The notes: generated from the letters alone by a model not told the origin. A DNA stretch of 64,000 nt from Lutjanus erythropterus (GCA_020091685.1 CM034606.1:21468695-21532694); one strand, 5' to 3'; positions 36,381-49,480 are shown, counted from the stretch's first letter. Numbers and translations are program-made.

Positions 36381-39230
36381 ACATTCCTCACTCTCCCTTT
36401 CTCTGTCCATGTGGTTGCGTGTGTGCAGTCTAGTTGGCCAAGTGGTCTGGGACCCTGTGGCTGCTTGCCTGACTGGAAGGCTGGCACAACAACACAGGAA
36501 GCCGGCACTTATCTGCCAGGGATGGGGAGGAGGACACAGCAGACAAATCCAGAACTGTGCATTATCTCTCATAAAATGTATTTGAATCAAGGTCATCTCT
36601 GTTCAATTGTAAAGCAAAAGGAATGAAACCGGTGTTTGTGCAGGTGAAGACAACATGTGGGAAACTGAGCGCAAGGCAGCAGAGAGAAAGTGTAAGATGC
36701 AGAGGATGTTTGGAGTTTACTCTCACTGTCAGTTTACTGATTTGTGTTGTTTCCTGGTGATAACATGCATGGGGCTGTTCTGATTTGTATCATCCAGAGT
36801 ACAGCTGAATCTAACGTGGCACTGTGAATTACCAAGCAACAGATCTGTTTCACAGCATCCCTACTGATATGAAATTGCAGGGTAAACACAGGTGCTACCA
36901 ATCATGCTAATTAAAGTCCTGTTCAATTTAGTGTTGCAGAGCCTTTCCAGTGACCCAACATGCACAATAGCAACCTGACTCCTTAATCAGTATCACTGGT
37001 AACACCTGTGTTTGTCCTGCTATTTCATGTCAAAATGCCTGCAGTGAAATGTTCTATACAAGTTGACTGTATTCACAGTAGCATTTGTTTACAGTTTCCC
37101 CGCTTTTCTGCTGTAAAATGCTCCATCCACATCAGCATGGTGTTAAATTAATTCTTACCTTTAGTGTTTGCCCAACATCGACGCTGTACACTGTACAAAA
37201 TCATGAGCAGGAGGACACAAGCAATGTTGTTCTGCTTCTCATACACACACACCTTCATGAATATCAACATCATACTCTGATCTTTGTGAATGTAAACTAA
37301 TGCAGAGAGATCTGAAACCAAAATAAAGTCACATTTGCTTTTACATGGGCGGACTTCATAAAGTATCATAAGTGCATGGAAACAGCTATATTTGCTGTTT
37401 GTATCTCTCTCTCTCTCTCTCTGTCAGAGTCTCCACATTGACTGTCCCCTCTCTTCCCTGTCATTTCCCTTCTGTCTGTGGATTATTATAATGTGGTATT
37501 AGGGCCAAAAGTTCAATTTGCAACAACGAAAAGCAAGCAAGAAACAAAGTTAGTAACATGTTTTATCTATCTGTCTATACACACACACACACTTATCACC
37601 CGCTCTTGGACATTGTTTTTTCTTATTTTCTTATTTAAGTAGGATTCCAGCCAAGTCAGGGCACTGACAGATAATGTCAGTGGTTATTATGACAGAGTGA
37701 TGTTTTATTTGGTGTTCAGAAACGTTGAGTTTGCTCTCTCACAGAGCTGATATGGCTCTGGGTCAACAGTTCAACACTCTCTAAAAGTATGAAATTAACT
37801 CTGCTGGTTTGTTATCATTAGTCTAACTGTTGTGTAGGACAGGGTCAGCTGCAGGTGATGTTGTAAGACGATTAAGCAAGAATTAAGCAATCATTACTGA
37901 CAAAGATTTATAGATGGAACCTGTTCTGCGTGTAACTAAAACATCATGTTCGTGACAAGGTTTAAAAAGATCACTCGGGTCTAACATTAACGTGACGCTC
38001 CCTCATAGTTTAGCCTTTACCAGCGACACTGTTTCAGCCTGTCTCTTGTTCAATTCCCTTCTCAGCAAATGTTGATAAATCTGAACTCCGTGTGAGTTCC
38101 TCTCTGCCGAGATAAGAAAACCTGTTGAATTGCTTTGTCTTGTACAACTTTTGAGTCTGCCGGGGTGTGAGCCAGTGTATTTGTCCTTTAACTGCTATGA
38201 AACAATCAGAAAATAACATTTTATTTCTCAGAGTCACTGCTTTGTTCCTGCTGATGGTGCTCCTTCACTCCATTCAGTGTTTGACTTTCTTCCTGTCTCT
38301 TGTTGGGTGAGCCGGGGCCAACTTTGAATGGTGCCTTTACAAACATATTTTACCTTTAACCACAGTGTTGTCACTTTATAAGACATAATGAGTTTGTACA
38401 ATGCGCACAATTACGAAAAAACATGTGCAAAGCTCGCAAGAGTTTTGCAAATATGGGGATCTCTTCTAGACACAACTCAATATGACAAATCTCAGGGTCC
38501 CAGATGGCTGACAGTTCAGGTCAGAGAGGAGTGAGTGAAAGGAGAGGACAAGGAGGACGAAAAATGGAGAGAGAGAGGGAGTCAGCAGGGCCAACAGTTT
38601 CCTTCAGGGTCTCTCTGGCAGTTTACATCATGTGCACAAACAGTACTGAAGCAATAAGACCCAGCCCAAACTGAACTGTTTTGCCTCCAAATTTACATTA
38701 AGAATGGCTTTAATTCAGAATGACAAAGAGACCGAGGTCAGTTCATGCCAAAGCCCCCTGAGCTGCAGGTAATCTGATCCACAGATGGAGCAACAGATTT
38801 CTCTACTTTATAGTAAGATTTCCACAATAATCCCCCAAGATTTACTTTCACTGAGTCAAGTGGTTACACCATTTACATGAAAGTCTGTGTAATGGCACTA
38901 ATATGGGTTAATAGTTTCTGCATGCAGGGAGATAAAAACCTGAATAAGCAGGCTGCTTTTAAAATCCTGACTCGGTAAAATAATCCCTGGCTAATCAGCT
39001 GGTCTGACCCTGCAGGGCTTGTATACACACTGAAGGTAACTGAGGGAGCAGAGCATAAACAGGTTTGGCGTGTAACTATTCATGCAGTGAACCAACGCTT
39101 TTGCATCTGGCCTTGAACAAATAAAAAACACATTACAAATTGCATTCAAGTGCAATGTTGATGCACACAGAAACACAATATATTTACAGCTAATGTGATA
39201 CACCCTTCATGAAATGCCATTCTATTACAC
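36381..39230. other. Intergenic stretch with simple repeats
   Basis: A CT repeat lies at 37404-37422 and an AC run near 37579-37592. About 36430-36620 is repeat-free and mixed in composition, a weak regulatory candidate. No exon was seen. Confidence 0.45.
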
Positions 39231-39239
39231 TGTGCTTCA

Positions 39240-39690
39240 GTAGAAAGCCATCTAGATGCCTATCTGGCAGAAGGACAGGAAACTTGAGAAGCCATAACCA
39301 AACCAATAAGCCCAGTGATGATTATCCAACACCCTGACCCCTGAGAGGCAGCTGTCAGGGCAGTCAAACGCTCACCATGGCTTTGAACCTGAGCAGAGCT
39401 TCTGCAGGAGGAGATAGATGAAGCTGGGAAGAGATCTATATGGCTCTGAGCTGAACAGTTAAACAACATTAACTGTTCTTCATCTACCAGCTGTAATTAT
39501 TAAAAATGACATTACCAATGCTTCACAAACAGCAGCGACAGGGTTTTCATTTGTGTGTACGTTTGATAACCCCATCCCGACCTCTCTGTCGTCTTCTAAT
39601 AGTTCTCATCAGGGCCATTAATCGCTTGACAGATGGTTGCACAACACCTTTCCTTGGCTCCAAGGAACAAACTGTGCTGCCAGTGACGCT
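39240..39690. promoter_or_regulatory. Candidate conserved non-coding element
   Basis: A repeat-free block with homeodomain-like sites (GTAATTATTAAAAATGAC near 39493, GGGCCATTAATCGC near 39613), CCAATAAG and CAGCTG E-boxes. It ends at a CACACT simple repeat near 39728-39767. No coding signature was seen. Conservation is inferred from texture only. Confidence 0.4.
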
Positions 39691-40370
39691 CATACTTAAT
39701 AAAGGCATCCAGCAGCCTCCTCATGCCACTCACACACACTCACACACACACTCACAAACACACTCACAAGTATGCAAGCTACCACATGTTTTAGCAATAT
39801 TTGGACTTGGAGATTTTTATGGCCGTGAGTAACTCTGAGCATGTAAAGGCTAAGTCCAGTGACCAAAATAATAAAGCCCATCATAAAAAGGCATGTAATT
39901 TGTGGGAGAACCCTCCAGCCAACACACTCTGTAGCACCTCATTACAGCAACAAGCCAGCAGATGGCACCATTTTACTTTTATATGTGCAGAGGTGATAAG
40001 TTGAAGCACCATGTTTCAGAAGTCTTACTCAAATATTTTAAATAAATAAAATAAAATAAATGCACAGCCACATTTGAGTGGTGTTGCACAATAAATATGA
40101 CTGAATTTTCTGACTTAACCTGAGTGACAGTTGTTGTGTGTTTTTTTTTAAATAAAAAGTAAAACTTTTGTGCACAAACATGAAAATATAACTGGATCAG
40201 ACTAATATCAATTATCAGATAAAAAATTGTATCATTATTATTGATCACAAAATCACATGCAGGTCTTCAGAGAAACTCTTGATGAATATGCAGGGTGAGA
40301 TCTCTGAAGACACTGCTCCCCCTTCTGACTCTGTCAAATATCACAAATAGTTCAGTCCACTGTGTGAAAG
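39691..40370. other. Intergenic stretch, AT-rich, no gene seen
   Basis: A CACA(A/C)T simple repeat occurs near 39728-39767. The rest is AT-rich with no recognised element. Confidence 0.45.
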
Positions 40371-40920
40371 GCAGAGGTGCCAAAAGTGCACACATTCTTT
40401 ACTCAAGTTGAAGTACAGATACTAAAGTAGAAGTACTGATTCAACTTCTTTACTCAAGTAAAAGTGAGAAAGCACAGGCTCTGAAATGTACTCAAAGTAT
40501 AAAAACAGGGAGTAGCTCTCTGAAAGACATTTGTTCTGGCTGTTTCTGCGGAAAAGCTAACTGAACCTCACCTTTTCTCCATGGCTGTGTTTCTCTCTCT
40601 TGTCTGTTTTGTCTAGTTAGGTCTTTTGCATTGTTCTATGTCTGTCATGCGTGATATGCACTGATGGATACATGTGTTATTGATCCATCCATTTGGACTG
40701 AAATCGGTCTTGATGAATGTTGCATTCAATGACGCCAAACAACAAGCCTGTTTTGAACATATAAAGAGTAGAAAATACAGATATTTGTGTTTAAATGTAT
40801 AAAGAGTAAAAGGAAAAAGGTGTCAAGAAAAGTACAGATTCTTGATAAATCTACTTAAATAAAAATAATAATGTAACATGGGTGTAGAAATACATGAAAA
40901 TAATTGTATAAAAATAGAAA
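40371..40920. mobile_element. Interspersed repeat with TACTCAAGT(A)GAAGTAC motifs
   Basis: It opens GCAGAGGTGCCAAAAGTGC with TTTACTCAAGTTGAAGTACA and CTTTACTCAAGTAAAAGTGA. Near 40800-40890 it has AAAAAGGTGTCAAGAAAAGT and ATACATGAAAAT. This matches a common fish repeat type. Edges are approximate. Confidence 0.6.
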
Positions 40921-42170
40921 TTTAAGTGAGGTGTTTATAACATCAAGCTTTCAGAGAAACCAATGAGTTACAACACAGAGACATTTAAGTTTCTCTTAAA
41001 TCTGAAAGATTGAAAATCAGCACTAGTGTTACGTTGCAGTGAGCAGAAACAGCAACACCAGCATACTTTTCCTGTCCAGGAAACTGCTGCTGATGCCTTG
41101 AGAAGAGCAATAATGAAATAAAGTGTGAAACTGCATATTTGACATTAAACAACACAAAGGACGTGATGTTGTCCTCCCCTGTGCCACAACCCAAAGCAAG
41201 AACACACACAGGCAGTTTAGTTTGCTCAGGTTTTCTATCTCTCTTGGGCTTTATCTCCAGACTAATTTGTTCAATTTAAAGTATTATTTTCAATGCTGTG
41301 AGCACTACTGACCAAATGAAATGTTTACCTCCATTGTATTGTGGTGAAGGCAGAAATCTCAGTGATAGATATTTTTAAATGAATCTAAAACTATCTGCAT
41401 GGATGCCATTAGAGGCAAAGGAGGAAATATGGGCTTTATTTTTTTTGTCATTTAGATGAGTCAACCCTTTGAAGTATCAGGACTGAATTGTCCTTTGTGG
41501 TTCTCATGTGCATATTTATAGATGTTTTAAATCCTCCTTTTTATGCAACACTGATTTTAATGGGGTTTGGATAAAGTCCACAACACATCCAACCATATGT
41601 GTTCAAAAGCGTGATTCAGCATTCTGTTATGTTGCGTTAACTGGAACAATCTGGGACCAAGTAGGGATTAAATTTGCAGTTTTTTTCCACAAACCAAAAT
41701 GAAGTTGTTCCATGAGACATGATTGGTGGTAACTACTTATATCAGTTAATTTACCCATACCAACCCATCATTTTTGATTAAGGACATGCTCCATAACTGA
41801 TCAGTAATTTAATGTTTACCATAAATGGATTATGTGGGGATGGGAGGAAAGCAGCGCTAACCCCCCTGAGAGATCTCTCTGTGTCCCAGAGGTCTTATCA
41901 GTTGCCCTCTGTGTCCCTTATACTGCCCTATTTGCTGCTGAGTGTCACCCAGTCAGATAGATAGAGGTCTAATAGAGAGGCCTGCTCTGTTAAGTGATTG
42001 AGCTGTAAATACAGATTGACCTGAACTAAGGCTCTCATCATCTGTAAACTCATTCAACACTGTGCGTCCTTTCCCCTGATGTCTGCGAGAGTCTGAATCA
42101 TTTCCATCACTGAACAGGGGGGCATCTCTGATCATGAGATAGAGAGTGAGCCACACAGCTCAGAGTATAT
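40921..42170. other. Intergenic stretch, no gene seen
   Basis: Mixed AT-rich sequence. No exon, RNA gene or repeat family was recognised. About 41820-42170 has a more balanced composition and leads into the next candidate element. Confidence 0.4.
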
Positions 42171-42172
42171 GG

Positions 42173-42174
<2 letters not shown>

Positions 42175-42212
<38 letters not shown>
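42175..42212. repeat. TG dinucleotide microsatellite
   Basis: About 19 uninterrupted TG units, read directly. Confidence 0.98.
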
Positions 42213-42216
<4 letters not shown>

Positions 42217-42229
42217 CGCGAGAGGGTGC

Positions 42230-42690
42230 TGAAGCGTCAAACGACAGCCCTGAGATGATCTTTCCATCAGCTCCACAGAGAGCGGAGATTGTCCCAGACA
42301 GAATTTATGGAAATGGTCATAAAACGTGAAGACTTCAGTAATGGGATATGTCGATAAAACCCACGGCGGCACAATCTACAGCAGTTTACTGAGGAGATGA
42401 GTGGCCCGGCTGTTAGACAACTCAAATCTAATTTTCTCAATAAAGCCCTGTAAGTCAACAACCCTAAAGGTTCTATAAATCATAATATTGGACAGATTCA
42501 TCAAGGCCGTATTTATTGCTGTGGCAGGGTGCCACTGCAGCATTAATCCTATCACTATGTGTGCCGCTCTAATGGCAAAATTAGCTGTTCCCTTTCATTT
42601 CCGTTATCATCTCATGCACATATTGAATTATTCTTGCTGTGCTATTATTCAAGACTTCAAGTTTTATTCAAGTTTTAATTCCTAAACAGT
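42230..42690. promoter_or_regulatory. Candidate conserved non-coding element
   Basis: A repeat-free block next to a microsatellite. It contains CATAATATTGGACAG near 42481, GCAGCATTAATCCTATCA near 42537, CTAATGGCAAAATTAGCTG near 42570 and ATTGAATTATTC near 42623. Bicoid/Pitx-type TAATCC and ATTA sites are present. No protein similarity was seen in any frame. The call is inference from texture. Confidence 0.42.
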
Positions 42691-44630
42691 GTTGCAGTTA
42701 ATTCTGAATCAATGAAACTATGATGATGAAAAGAAAAACTAAAGTCTCTACTCTGTATGACACAAAAAATGTCAGAAACACTCGTCCTTTGTTAGATTGC
42801 TACATTTTTTATTTTTGAGTTCATTTGACTAAAATGTATAAAAACTGATATAATCTAGTTAGTACAAGACCAATTAACAACACATACATTGTGCTTTTAA
42901 CATACAGAGGCTTCAGGATCATTCTGGGGGGGATGTGCCCCACCATAGTTTTGATTTGGATTTCTATTTTATTTTATTTTACTTATTTTGTGATACATTT
43001 TTTATAATATGTTGACACGCACACCCTTTCACTATGGTATTGTTTGTTTGTTTGTTTTTTAAAAAAAGTACATCTTTGATAGATTTGATACGTCACATTT
43101 CAGAAATTAAAAAAACAGTATGAAGTCAGTGTATTTATGTTCATATGACAGGTAGTCAGTTTCTTGTTCAATATAAAAAATAATTTGTAGTCACTTAACA
43201 TAACAAAAAGACGTTATTACAACAATCATTTCAATGTTATGCAGAACACAACGTTTTCCTTTCTTTCTTTTGCATAAAACTGCAGCGATTTCCTATGTTT
43301 GCCAACTTATTTTTTTCTTACACACACAGTTTAGAAAAATCAAACCAACATTTATGTTTAGAATGCAGCGTATTAACAGACATCCTGGCACGCGTTGTGT
43401 TACAGTTAAAACTCTGTTGAGACCTGTCTTTTTTAGTGTGAAAAAACATATAAGATGAGCACTTGCTGTGTGTTTCTCATACATTTTAAGATAAGTCATT
43501 TGCTTTTTACAATAATGAAAACTTTGTTAATCATGACGATGGATAGCATTGAATTCAGTCCCTATGCCCTTATACTTAACATGTCTTTGTACCAGTGCAG
43601 GAATAAAGTAGCTGCTGTTGGTTCAACTCAGTATCTTGAGCTAACTGAACCAGTTTTCTCAGGGTCAGTCAACTTAACTCAATTGGTTTTATTCAAGCTA
43701 AGTTCAGTTAAGTTTTAAGTTGAACCAGCGCAAAATGATTTACTGTGCACAAACTAAGTTTTGTGTGCAAGCTGTTTACAAAAACTTTTAGTTGAGGCAT
43801 GATGGCATGTGTAGTTTTCAGTGTAATTACTGTTTTTTTTGTTTTTTTAAGGGATAATTTAAGACAATATCCCACAGGAAAATAATTTAAATAGTGACAT
43901 AGTGTATCTGTAATTAAGATTCTCATTTTTAGAAAATTAAAACTCAATTATACTACAATTATAATTACAACTTTCCTCCTCCCTCAGTGGTTTGCTCTTA
44001 TGTATTTTGTATGTTTAGTAAGTATAATGAGACCATTGTGATGAATTGGATGCTGGTGACACATAATCAGAACTGATCGGATCAGTCATATGCAGAAAGA
44101 CACACAGTGACCTCAGAAAGTATTTCAGCAGCAAATTTTCTTGGTGCTTTATCCCCTTTTCTGTTCTATAAGTGTGAAATCAATGAGGTTAAAGTGATGG
44201 CAGTTCGTTTAATTTCAGGCAATGTCTAGTCATCTTATTAAGAGCAGTTAATGACCCACAGCTCTCCCCAGCAGATGATCCCCAGTTCAACTCCCTATAA
44301 TTATTGCTGATTCCCGAGAGGTAATTTTGAGTATTTAGTGAAGAATTCTTAATGTGCATTGACTTCTGAAAATCTGTAAAGTCTTTAACCTCTTTTGATA
44401 CTCTGACAGCACTTATAATTCCGATATTTCTAGATTTAATATTGTTTTAATCAAAACTGTATGAACCACAGTGACTCTGTAAGTCATGTTAAAAGACACA
44501 GATGACTGAAAATCAAAGCTGAAAATTGGTGTCATAGCTGTGAGAATGTGCAATTTGGTGCCACTCCCATGAACTTTATTTACCTGAAATACGCACAAAT
44601 GCCATTTAATTCAGAAATACCCCTCCTGCT
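42691..44630. other. Intergenic stretch, AT-rich, with a small TIR repeat
   Basis: A TTTG simple repeat lies near 43041-43058. The small element at 43612-43728 is listed separately. About 44180-44380 is repeat-free and has CTATAATTATTGCTG and TCTTATTAAGAGC, a weak regulatory candidate. No gene was seen. Confidence 0.45.
43612..43728. mobile_element. Small TIR element (GGTTCAACT ... AGTTGAACC)
   Basis: GGTTCAACT is near the left end and AGTTGAACC at the right. Internal inverted phrases include GAGCTAACTGAACC and CAAGCTAAGTTCAGTTAAGT. A typical short MITE layout. Confidence 0.55.
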
Positions 44631-46630
44631 CCTTTTTTCTTCTTCTGCACCAGAGTCGGCCCTTTAACGGCTGGACGCTCCACATGGGCAGTGATGCCTG
44701 CAGAGCCAGACAGGCAGGACGGACGCCTTATGAAAACCTGCGACTCCTCCCCCTGGGGGATGGAGAGGACCCACACCGTTTTACTAGCACAGAAGGGCCA
44801 TAAGCGCTAAAGGAAAACAATTATACCCCAATCATTTCCGATTCTTTGGCAGTCATGGGCCAAAAACAGTCTGAGGATGAAGGTTACAGGGCTGCAGAGA
44901 GAAACTATCAGCACTGACCAAAGTGTTTATGGTGTTTTGCTTAAAAACTGAACTTGCAAACAAAAATATCAGACGCTAATAAAGAAAGTGATGCCTCTGC
45001 TCCTCCTGCAACATGAATATAATCCAGCCTGCAAAATGATTTTGTTTTGCCAGTTTTTTCGTACAAATTTCAATTAAATTTTTATATACATTAATAAAAT
45101 GAATAAATATGAAATAAAAACATAATTTGGCACTTGACCAAAGCACAGACAAAATGCTCAGTCAGCCTTTTTCATCAGGGGTATTAATGACCACCTCAAA
45201 CTGACAGAAGAGTTGCTGAGTTTGTGAGTCACAGCTAACTAACAAAAAGCTTAAAAGCTGCTGGTTGCATTTTTTCATTAACTGAGGAAAATATGTTGTC
45301 AAAGGAAATTAAGTAAATTTTCCAAAATATTGTGTTTTCTTCTAGAACTTGAAAGGTGAAGTGGTCCCCCTATGTGATGATAATACCAGCAGTGGCCCCA
45401 AGCCAATTTGGGTTTGAGACACCTCTGTGTTAGCTGGCTAGAAAAAAAAAAAAAAGTTCAGTTAGAGCATGATTTGCTCTGTAGGGGAACAAAAATGTCT
45501 CTAAATGATAAAAAACAGCTTTTACAAGGTTGAATGTGTACATATGAATGTATACATATACATGTCATATTAAAATGAAGTTTAAGTTATTGTTGGCAGG
45601 TTTCAGGTATCACAGCTGTGTTAAAATTGATACCATAAGTATCTGCAAATCAAAATTACAATAGGGATATATGTGATGTTTCATAATTCAGGTGAGCTGA
45701 CGCTTTAAAAAATACTTTAGGTTAATAGGAATCATCTTTAAAGTTATAACATGCAACATTTACACATTAAAATATCTAAAAATGACTCGACCCATGTTAT
45801 ATATTTTGTGTACTCACATTATTGTTTCCAACAATCGTCAAAAATCGCTAATTAATTCAAGGTAACGGTGCATTTACCAGCATCTAGTTGCTATAACTTC
45901 TGGGAAAACACAGGACAAGTTAGAGAGTGAGGCAAGAATTCGCCAAGCATTACTGAACATTATGTTTCTTCACAAACTCATCAAACTAAATCTTTCGTTG
46001 TTTGCACAACTTACATATTATACCTTTATCCAGTATCCAAGTGGGCCAGTGCATTTATAAAAATATATAGTAGCTAATCACAATATACTTTATTATTGTT
46101 TTTATTGCACAGGGTTAAAGTACAACACAGCTGAGCTGTCGACTGAACATATTTAGGTCTTTATTTGAGTCAGTGGTCGTGCTCAGTGTCAGGAGTGACG
46201 CTGCTCTGGGGAAGCTTGAGCCTGGATCAACAGTAATCCTCCACCCGTGGAGGTCACAGTCTAGTTATATGAGGCAAAGGTTCCCTCCGCTGTTTTCAGC
46301 CCAACTTCCATTAGCAATCTGTTAGCCTCAGTCCATTGAGAGGGAGGACCGGAGCACGAGCTCCTGGGAGCACACAAACATACAAAGACACACACACACA
46401 CACTCACACACATGCTCACGGCACAGACCTTGTTTGATGAAAAAGAACAATTAAGGGAGAAATGAGGGAGAATCATCAGGGGAAATGGCTGATGAAGACT
46501 TTATTGATTAGAGCAGCTTCACCGGTCCAGCTCTCACTGTAGCAATTACCAGCAGCCAGTGGGGGCCTCGCGGTGCAGGGCCCCATTTGAAGATGAGAAA
46601 GACAGGAACTGAGGAAACATTTTTGGACTA
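44631..46630. other. Intergenic stretch with one repeat copy and two regulatory candidates
   Basis: About 44640-44810 (GGCCCTTTAACGGCTGGACG) and 46180-46600 are GC-richer and repeat-free. The latter contains the palindrome CCTCCACCCGTGGAGG at 46239-46254 and a short CA run near 46389. A fish repeat copy lies at 45735-46025. No coding exon was recognised. Confidence 0.45.
45735..46025. repeat. Interspersed repeat, copy 3 of 3 (family with AAATGTTTCCAACAA)
   Basis: It has TATATATTTTGTGTACTCAC, TTGTTTCCAACAATCGTCAA, GTTAGAGAGTGAGGCAAGAA and ATCAAACTAAATCTTTCGTT, paralleling the copy at 15780-16230. Confidence 0.65.
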
Positions 46631-46981
46631 TAGTTGACAGAACAACACACAAAAACATTTGTTCCAAATTCTATGCTGAAATATACAGAAGAAAGTCACA
46701 AATTTTCCCATTAAGGTTTCCATTTTTTTAAAAAAAATGGACTAATTAGATGATTTTGAGAATAAATATTCTGCCAAACATTCTACAAAACAGCTGCAGA
46801 ATACTGATTATAAAGAGCAGAGGCAAGATATATCATATATACGAGTTAATCAGTCCGAATGTCCAGACAGGAAATAAATATCAACATAAAATCCCAAACT
46901 ATTCCAAGCATACAGTTTAAACCAGACACATACAACTGCAATAAAACCAAACAGAGCAATAAAAAACATTAAACAAACACA

Positions 46982-47415
46982 GCATAAAATCAAGCAGATA
47001 AAATAGCAAAATACAAAATATATGAAATCACGCAATACAAAAGCACAGCAAATATAAAAAATTTAATTTAAGAAAACAAATAGAATCCATACTTTGGCTG
47101 TGTGACATCTCTCCACTATTTAATGCTGGCAGTCCCTGCAACATTAGATCTGTCCATTAGTCTTTTGTCAAGGTGGTTAGAGTTTGAGCTCCACACAAAA
47201 ACAAAGATTTTTTTTTCAATCACAGTTGCTCACAAAACCCAATCCTGTCGACAAAGGCAAATTATGTATATTTAAGGTAAAATAACATAAAATTATGCAG
47301 ATAAAATAGGAAAATACTAAAATATATAAAATTATACAATAAAAAAGTACAGCAAATATAAAAAACATAAATGTAAGCAAACAAATAAAACCCATACTTC
47401 TGCTGTGTGACAAAT
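46982..47415. repeat. Direct duplication, two units about 300 bases apart
   Basis: The unit at 46982-47110 (CATAAAATCAAGCAGATAAA ... AGCACAGCAAATATAAAAAA ... CTTTGGCTGTGTGACA) recurs at 47285-47412 (CATAAAATTATGCAGATAAA ... AGTACAGCAAATATAAAAAA ... CTTCTGCTGTGTGACA). The two match at most positions over about 130 bases. The origin is unknown; it may be a local duplication of a repeat fragment. Confidence 0.8.
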
Positions 47416-47673
47416 AGAGACAAAATAGAGACAAAATGATAGAGAATGCAGCTCTGGGCTCAGGGAAAAGTTTTAGGTTGAGTCCTGGACTGGAGAATGG
47501 AAGGTAGCATATATTTACTGTGTAGGATCTGCTCTTCAGCAACATAAATAATTATTTTTCCTTTTTACTACATTTACCAAAACCCCGGCCTTGTATAGTT
47601 TATACACATGCAGCAGAGCAGGCTGGGATCTACATATGACAATGCAGAATAAAGAGGCATCTTCTTCTTTTTG

Positions 47674-47683
<10 letters not shown>

Positions 47684-47745
<62 letters not shown>
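47684..47745. repeat. CA dinucleotide microsatellite
   Basis: About 31 uninterrupted AC units, the longest simple repeat in the window. Confidence 0.98.
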
Positions 47746-47748
<3 letters not shown>

Positions 47749-49010
47749 CACCAATGATTAATTCAAATCCCTTGTGAATGAAGCAATAAAGTCTAATGGG
47801 GCCACATCTGAGTCAACATGCCCACATACCTACCGCAGAGGCCAGGCTGATCGTTCGTTTGTTTGCTCAGCTAAGACAGCTCTGTATTTGTATTTAAATC
47901 AGACCGTTGTCTCTTCTTAGACCAAAGACGCTGTTAGGCAATTGATGTGTAAGTTGACTTATCTGTGCAGTTGTTTCGATTGCAGACGCTCACTTACGTG
48001 GGTGGCTTGACACATGGCGCATGCATGGTGATGAATTGTATGTAGTTTAAATGTAGCCATTGCATACCAACAAGACAGAACGTCGTCTGACTCTCTTTTT
48101 GAGAGGGAATAGGTCGCATCTCATTGTGTCACATGATATAGTCATCATGCGCTGAGAAGCAAGTGAATGTGCTGGACTGGAACGTACATCTTCATCCCTG
48201 TGGTCGAGATACTAAGTTCAAAGGTCAGATGAGGTGACCTTGGGAGAACCTTCATTTAATTAAAGGTGAAGGGCTGAGATTTAATCTGAAATGTGACCGG
48301 ATCCTCTGCAAATAGCATGGGACCGACCTGAAAAGGTAGTTAATTAAAATTTAGACAATGATGATTTAAAATATTGTAATAAAATAACACAGAAAACACA
48401 GATCAATATGATACAACTACAAGTGAATTTTAACAGGGTACTTTAAAAACATTTTTTGAATTTAAAATTTAAAATAAACTCAGGAAAAACAAATGTTTTT
48501 TTTTAATGACTCCTTTTACTGAATCCTAACTCCAACATTAAAACAAAGGCCCATTAGGCCTCGATATGTGAACCTCTTACCATTGTTAAATATTTGAAAA
48601 AAAATAATTTCTGTTTGGTTTATTTGATTATTGTGAGCTGAATGGTCTGTTTTAAATGTGCAGTATAAACAGCCTCAGTTATGGATGTATCCTACAAAAT
48701 ATATATTGCAACTATAACAATAATAAATGTGTCATCAGAAAACTTTGTCTCTACTGAACTAGAAATGAAACAAATAACAACTTCTATGCTTAAACTAAAA
48801 CAAGAGATCTCACCTCTGTTGGGCAGGGTATGGATGAAAAGACACCAGTCCTCCCAGTAACATATACCACTGCAGAGCCTCTGTGCTCTCTTTCCGCAGC
48901 TCACTAACTACAGCCTCACACTTTCACAACCTCGTGGACTATTTGGCAAGGGCACACAAACAAAAAAGAGATAATGGTCAATGGAGAAATATAAAGGGAC
49001 AAACACAATC
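47746..49010. other. Intergenic stretch, no gene seen
   Basis: About 47760-48330 is mixed in composition and repeat-free. 48340-48760 is very AT-rich. No exon was recognised. Confidence 0.45.
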
Positions 49011-49019
49011 TGTTTCTGC

Positions 49020-49480
49020 ACTAGATGGAGATGAATGGGGTATAATCCATTGCCTTCCATCACACCTACCCAGCATGCACCATGGCTGCTCCCCGCTTAA
49101 CCGCAATGATGATTAATCCTACACCCACTATTTATATTTCCTAATTGTAATTAGCACGAATTATCAATTACGGTTAGTGCCTAATTGCCCTTCATAAAGA
49201 CAGCTCCCCTGGTTTAAACGGGTCCATTTAAATAATGTAACTAATAGCTCTTGCCTTTACGTTGCGGATACATCTTCATTGTTCCACGCGTGAACCGTGA
49301 TGGTTGCTCGTAATTTAACAGGGCAATCGAGGGAAGGAGTGCAGGTGGCACTGCGGGACTAATTATTGTTAATGAATTATGATGTGACCTTCTCAGAACA
49401 ATGGCTAATCAATGCTCACGTTGAGTGACAGTGCGCTCTGTGCAGATGCCAGAGACCACAGAGCCATTACTAGCAGGGCC
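49020..49480. promoter_or_regulatory. Strong candidate enhancer: cluster of homeodomain sites
   Basis: A dense set of TAAT/ATTA cores occurs. At 49102-49118 there is CAATGATGATTAATCC. At 49139-49190 there are CTAATTGTAATTAG, AATTATCAATTACGG and GCCTAATTGCC. At about 49358-49382 there is GGACTAATTATTGTTAATG. The block is repeat-free, balanced in composition and non-coding. It has the appearance of a deeply conserved vertebrate developmental enhancer, most likely serving nkx1.2 about 7.5 kb downstream. Function and target are inferred. Confidence 0.55.
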
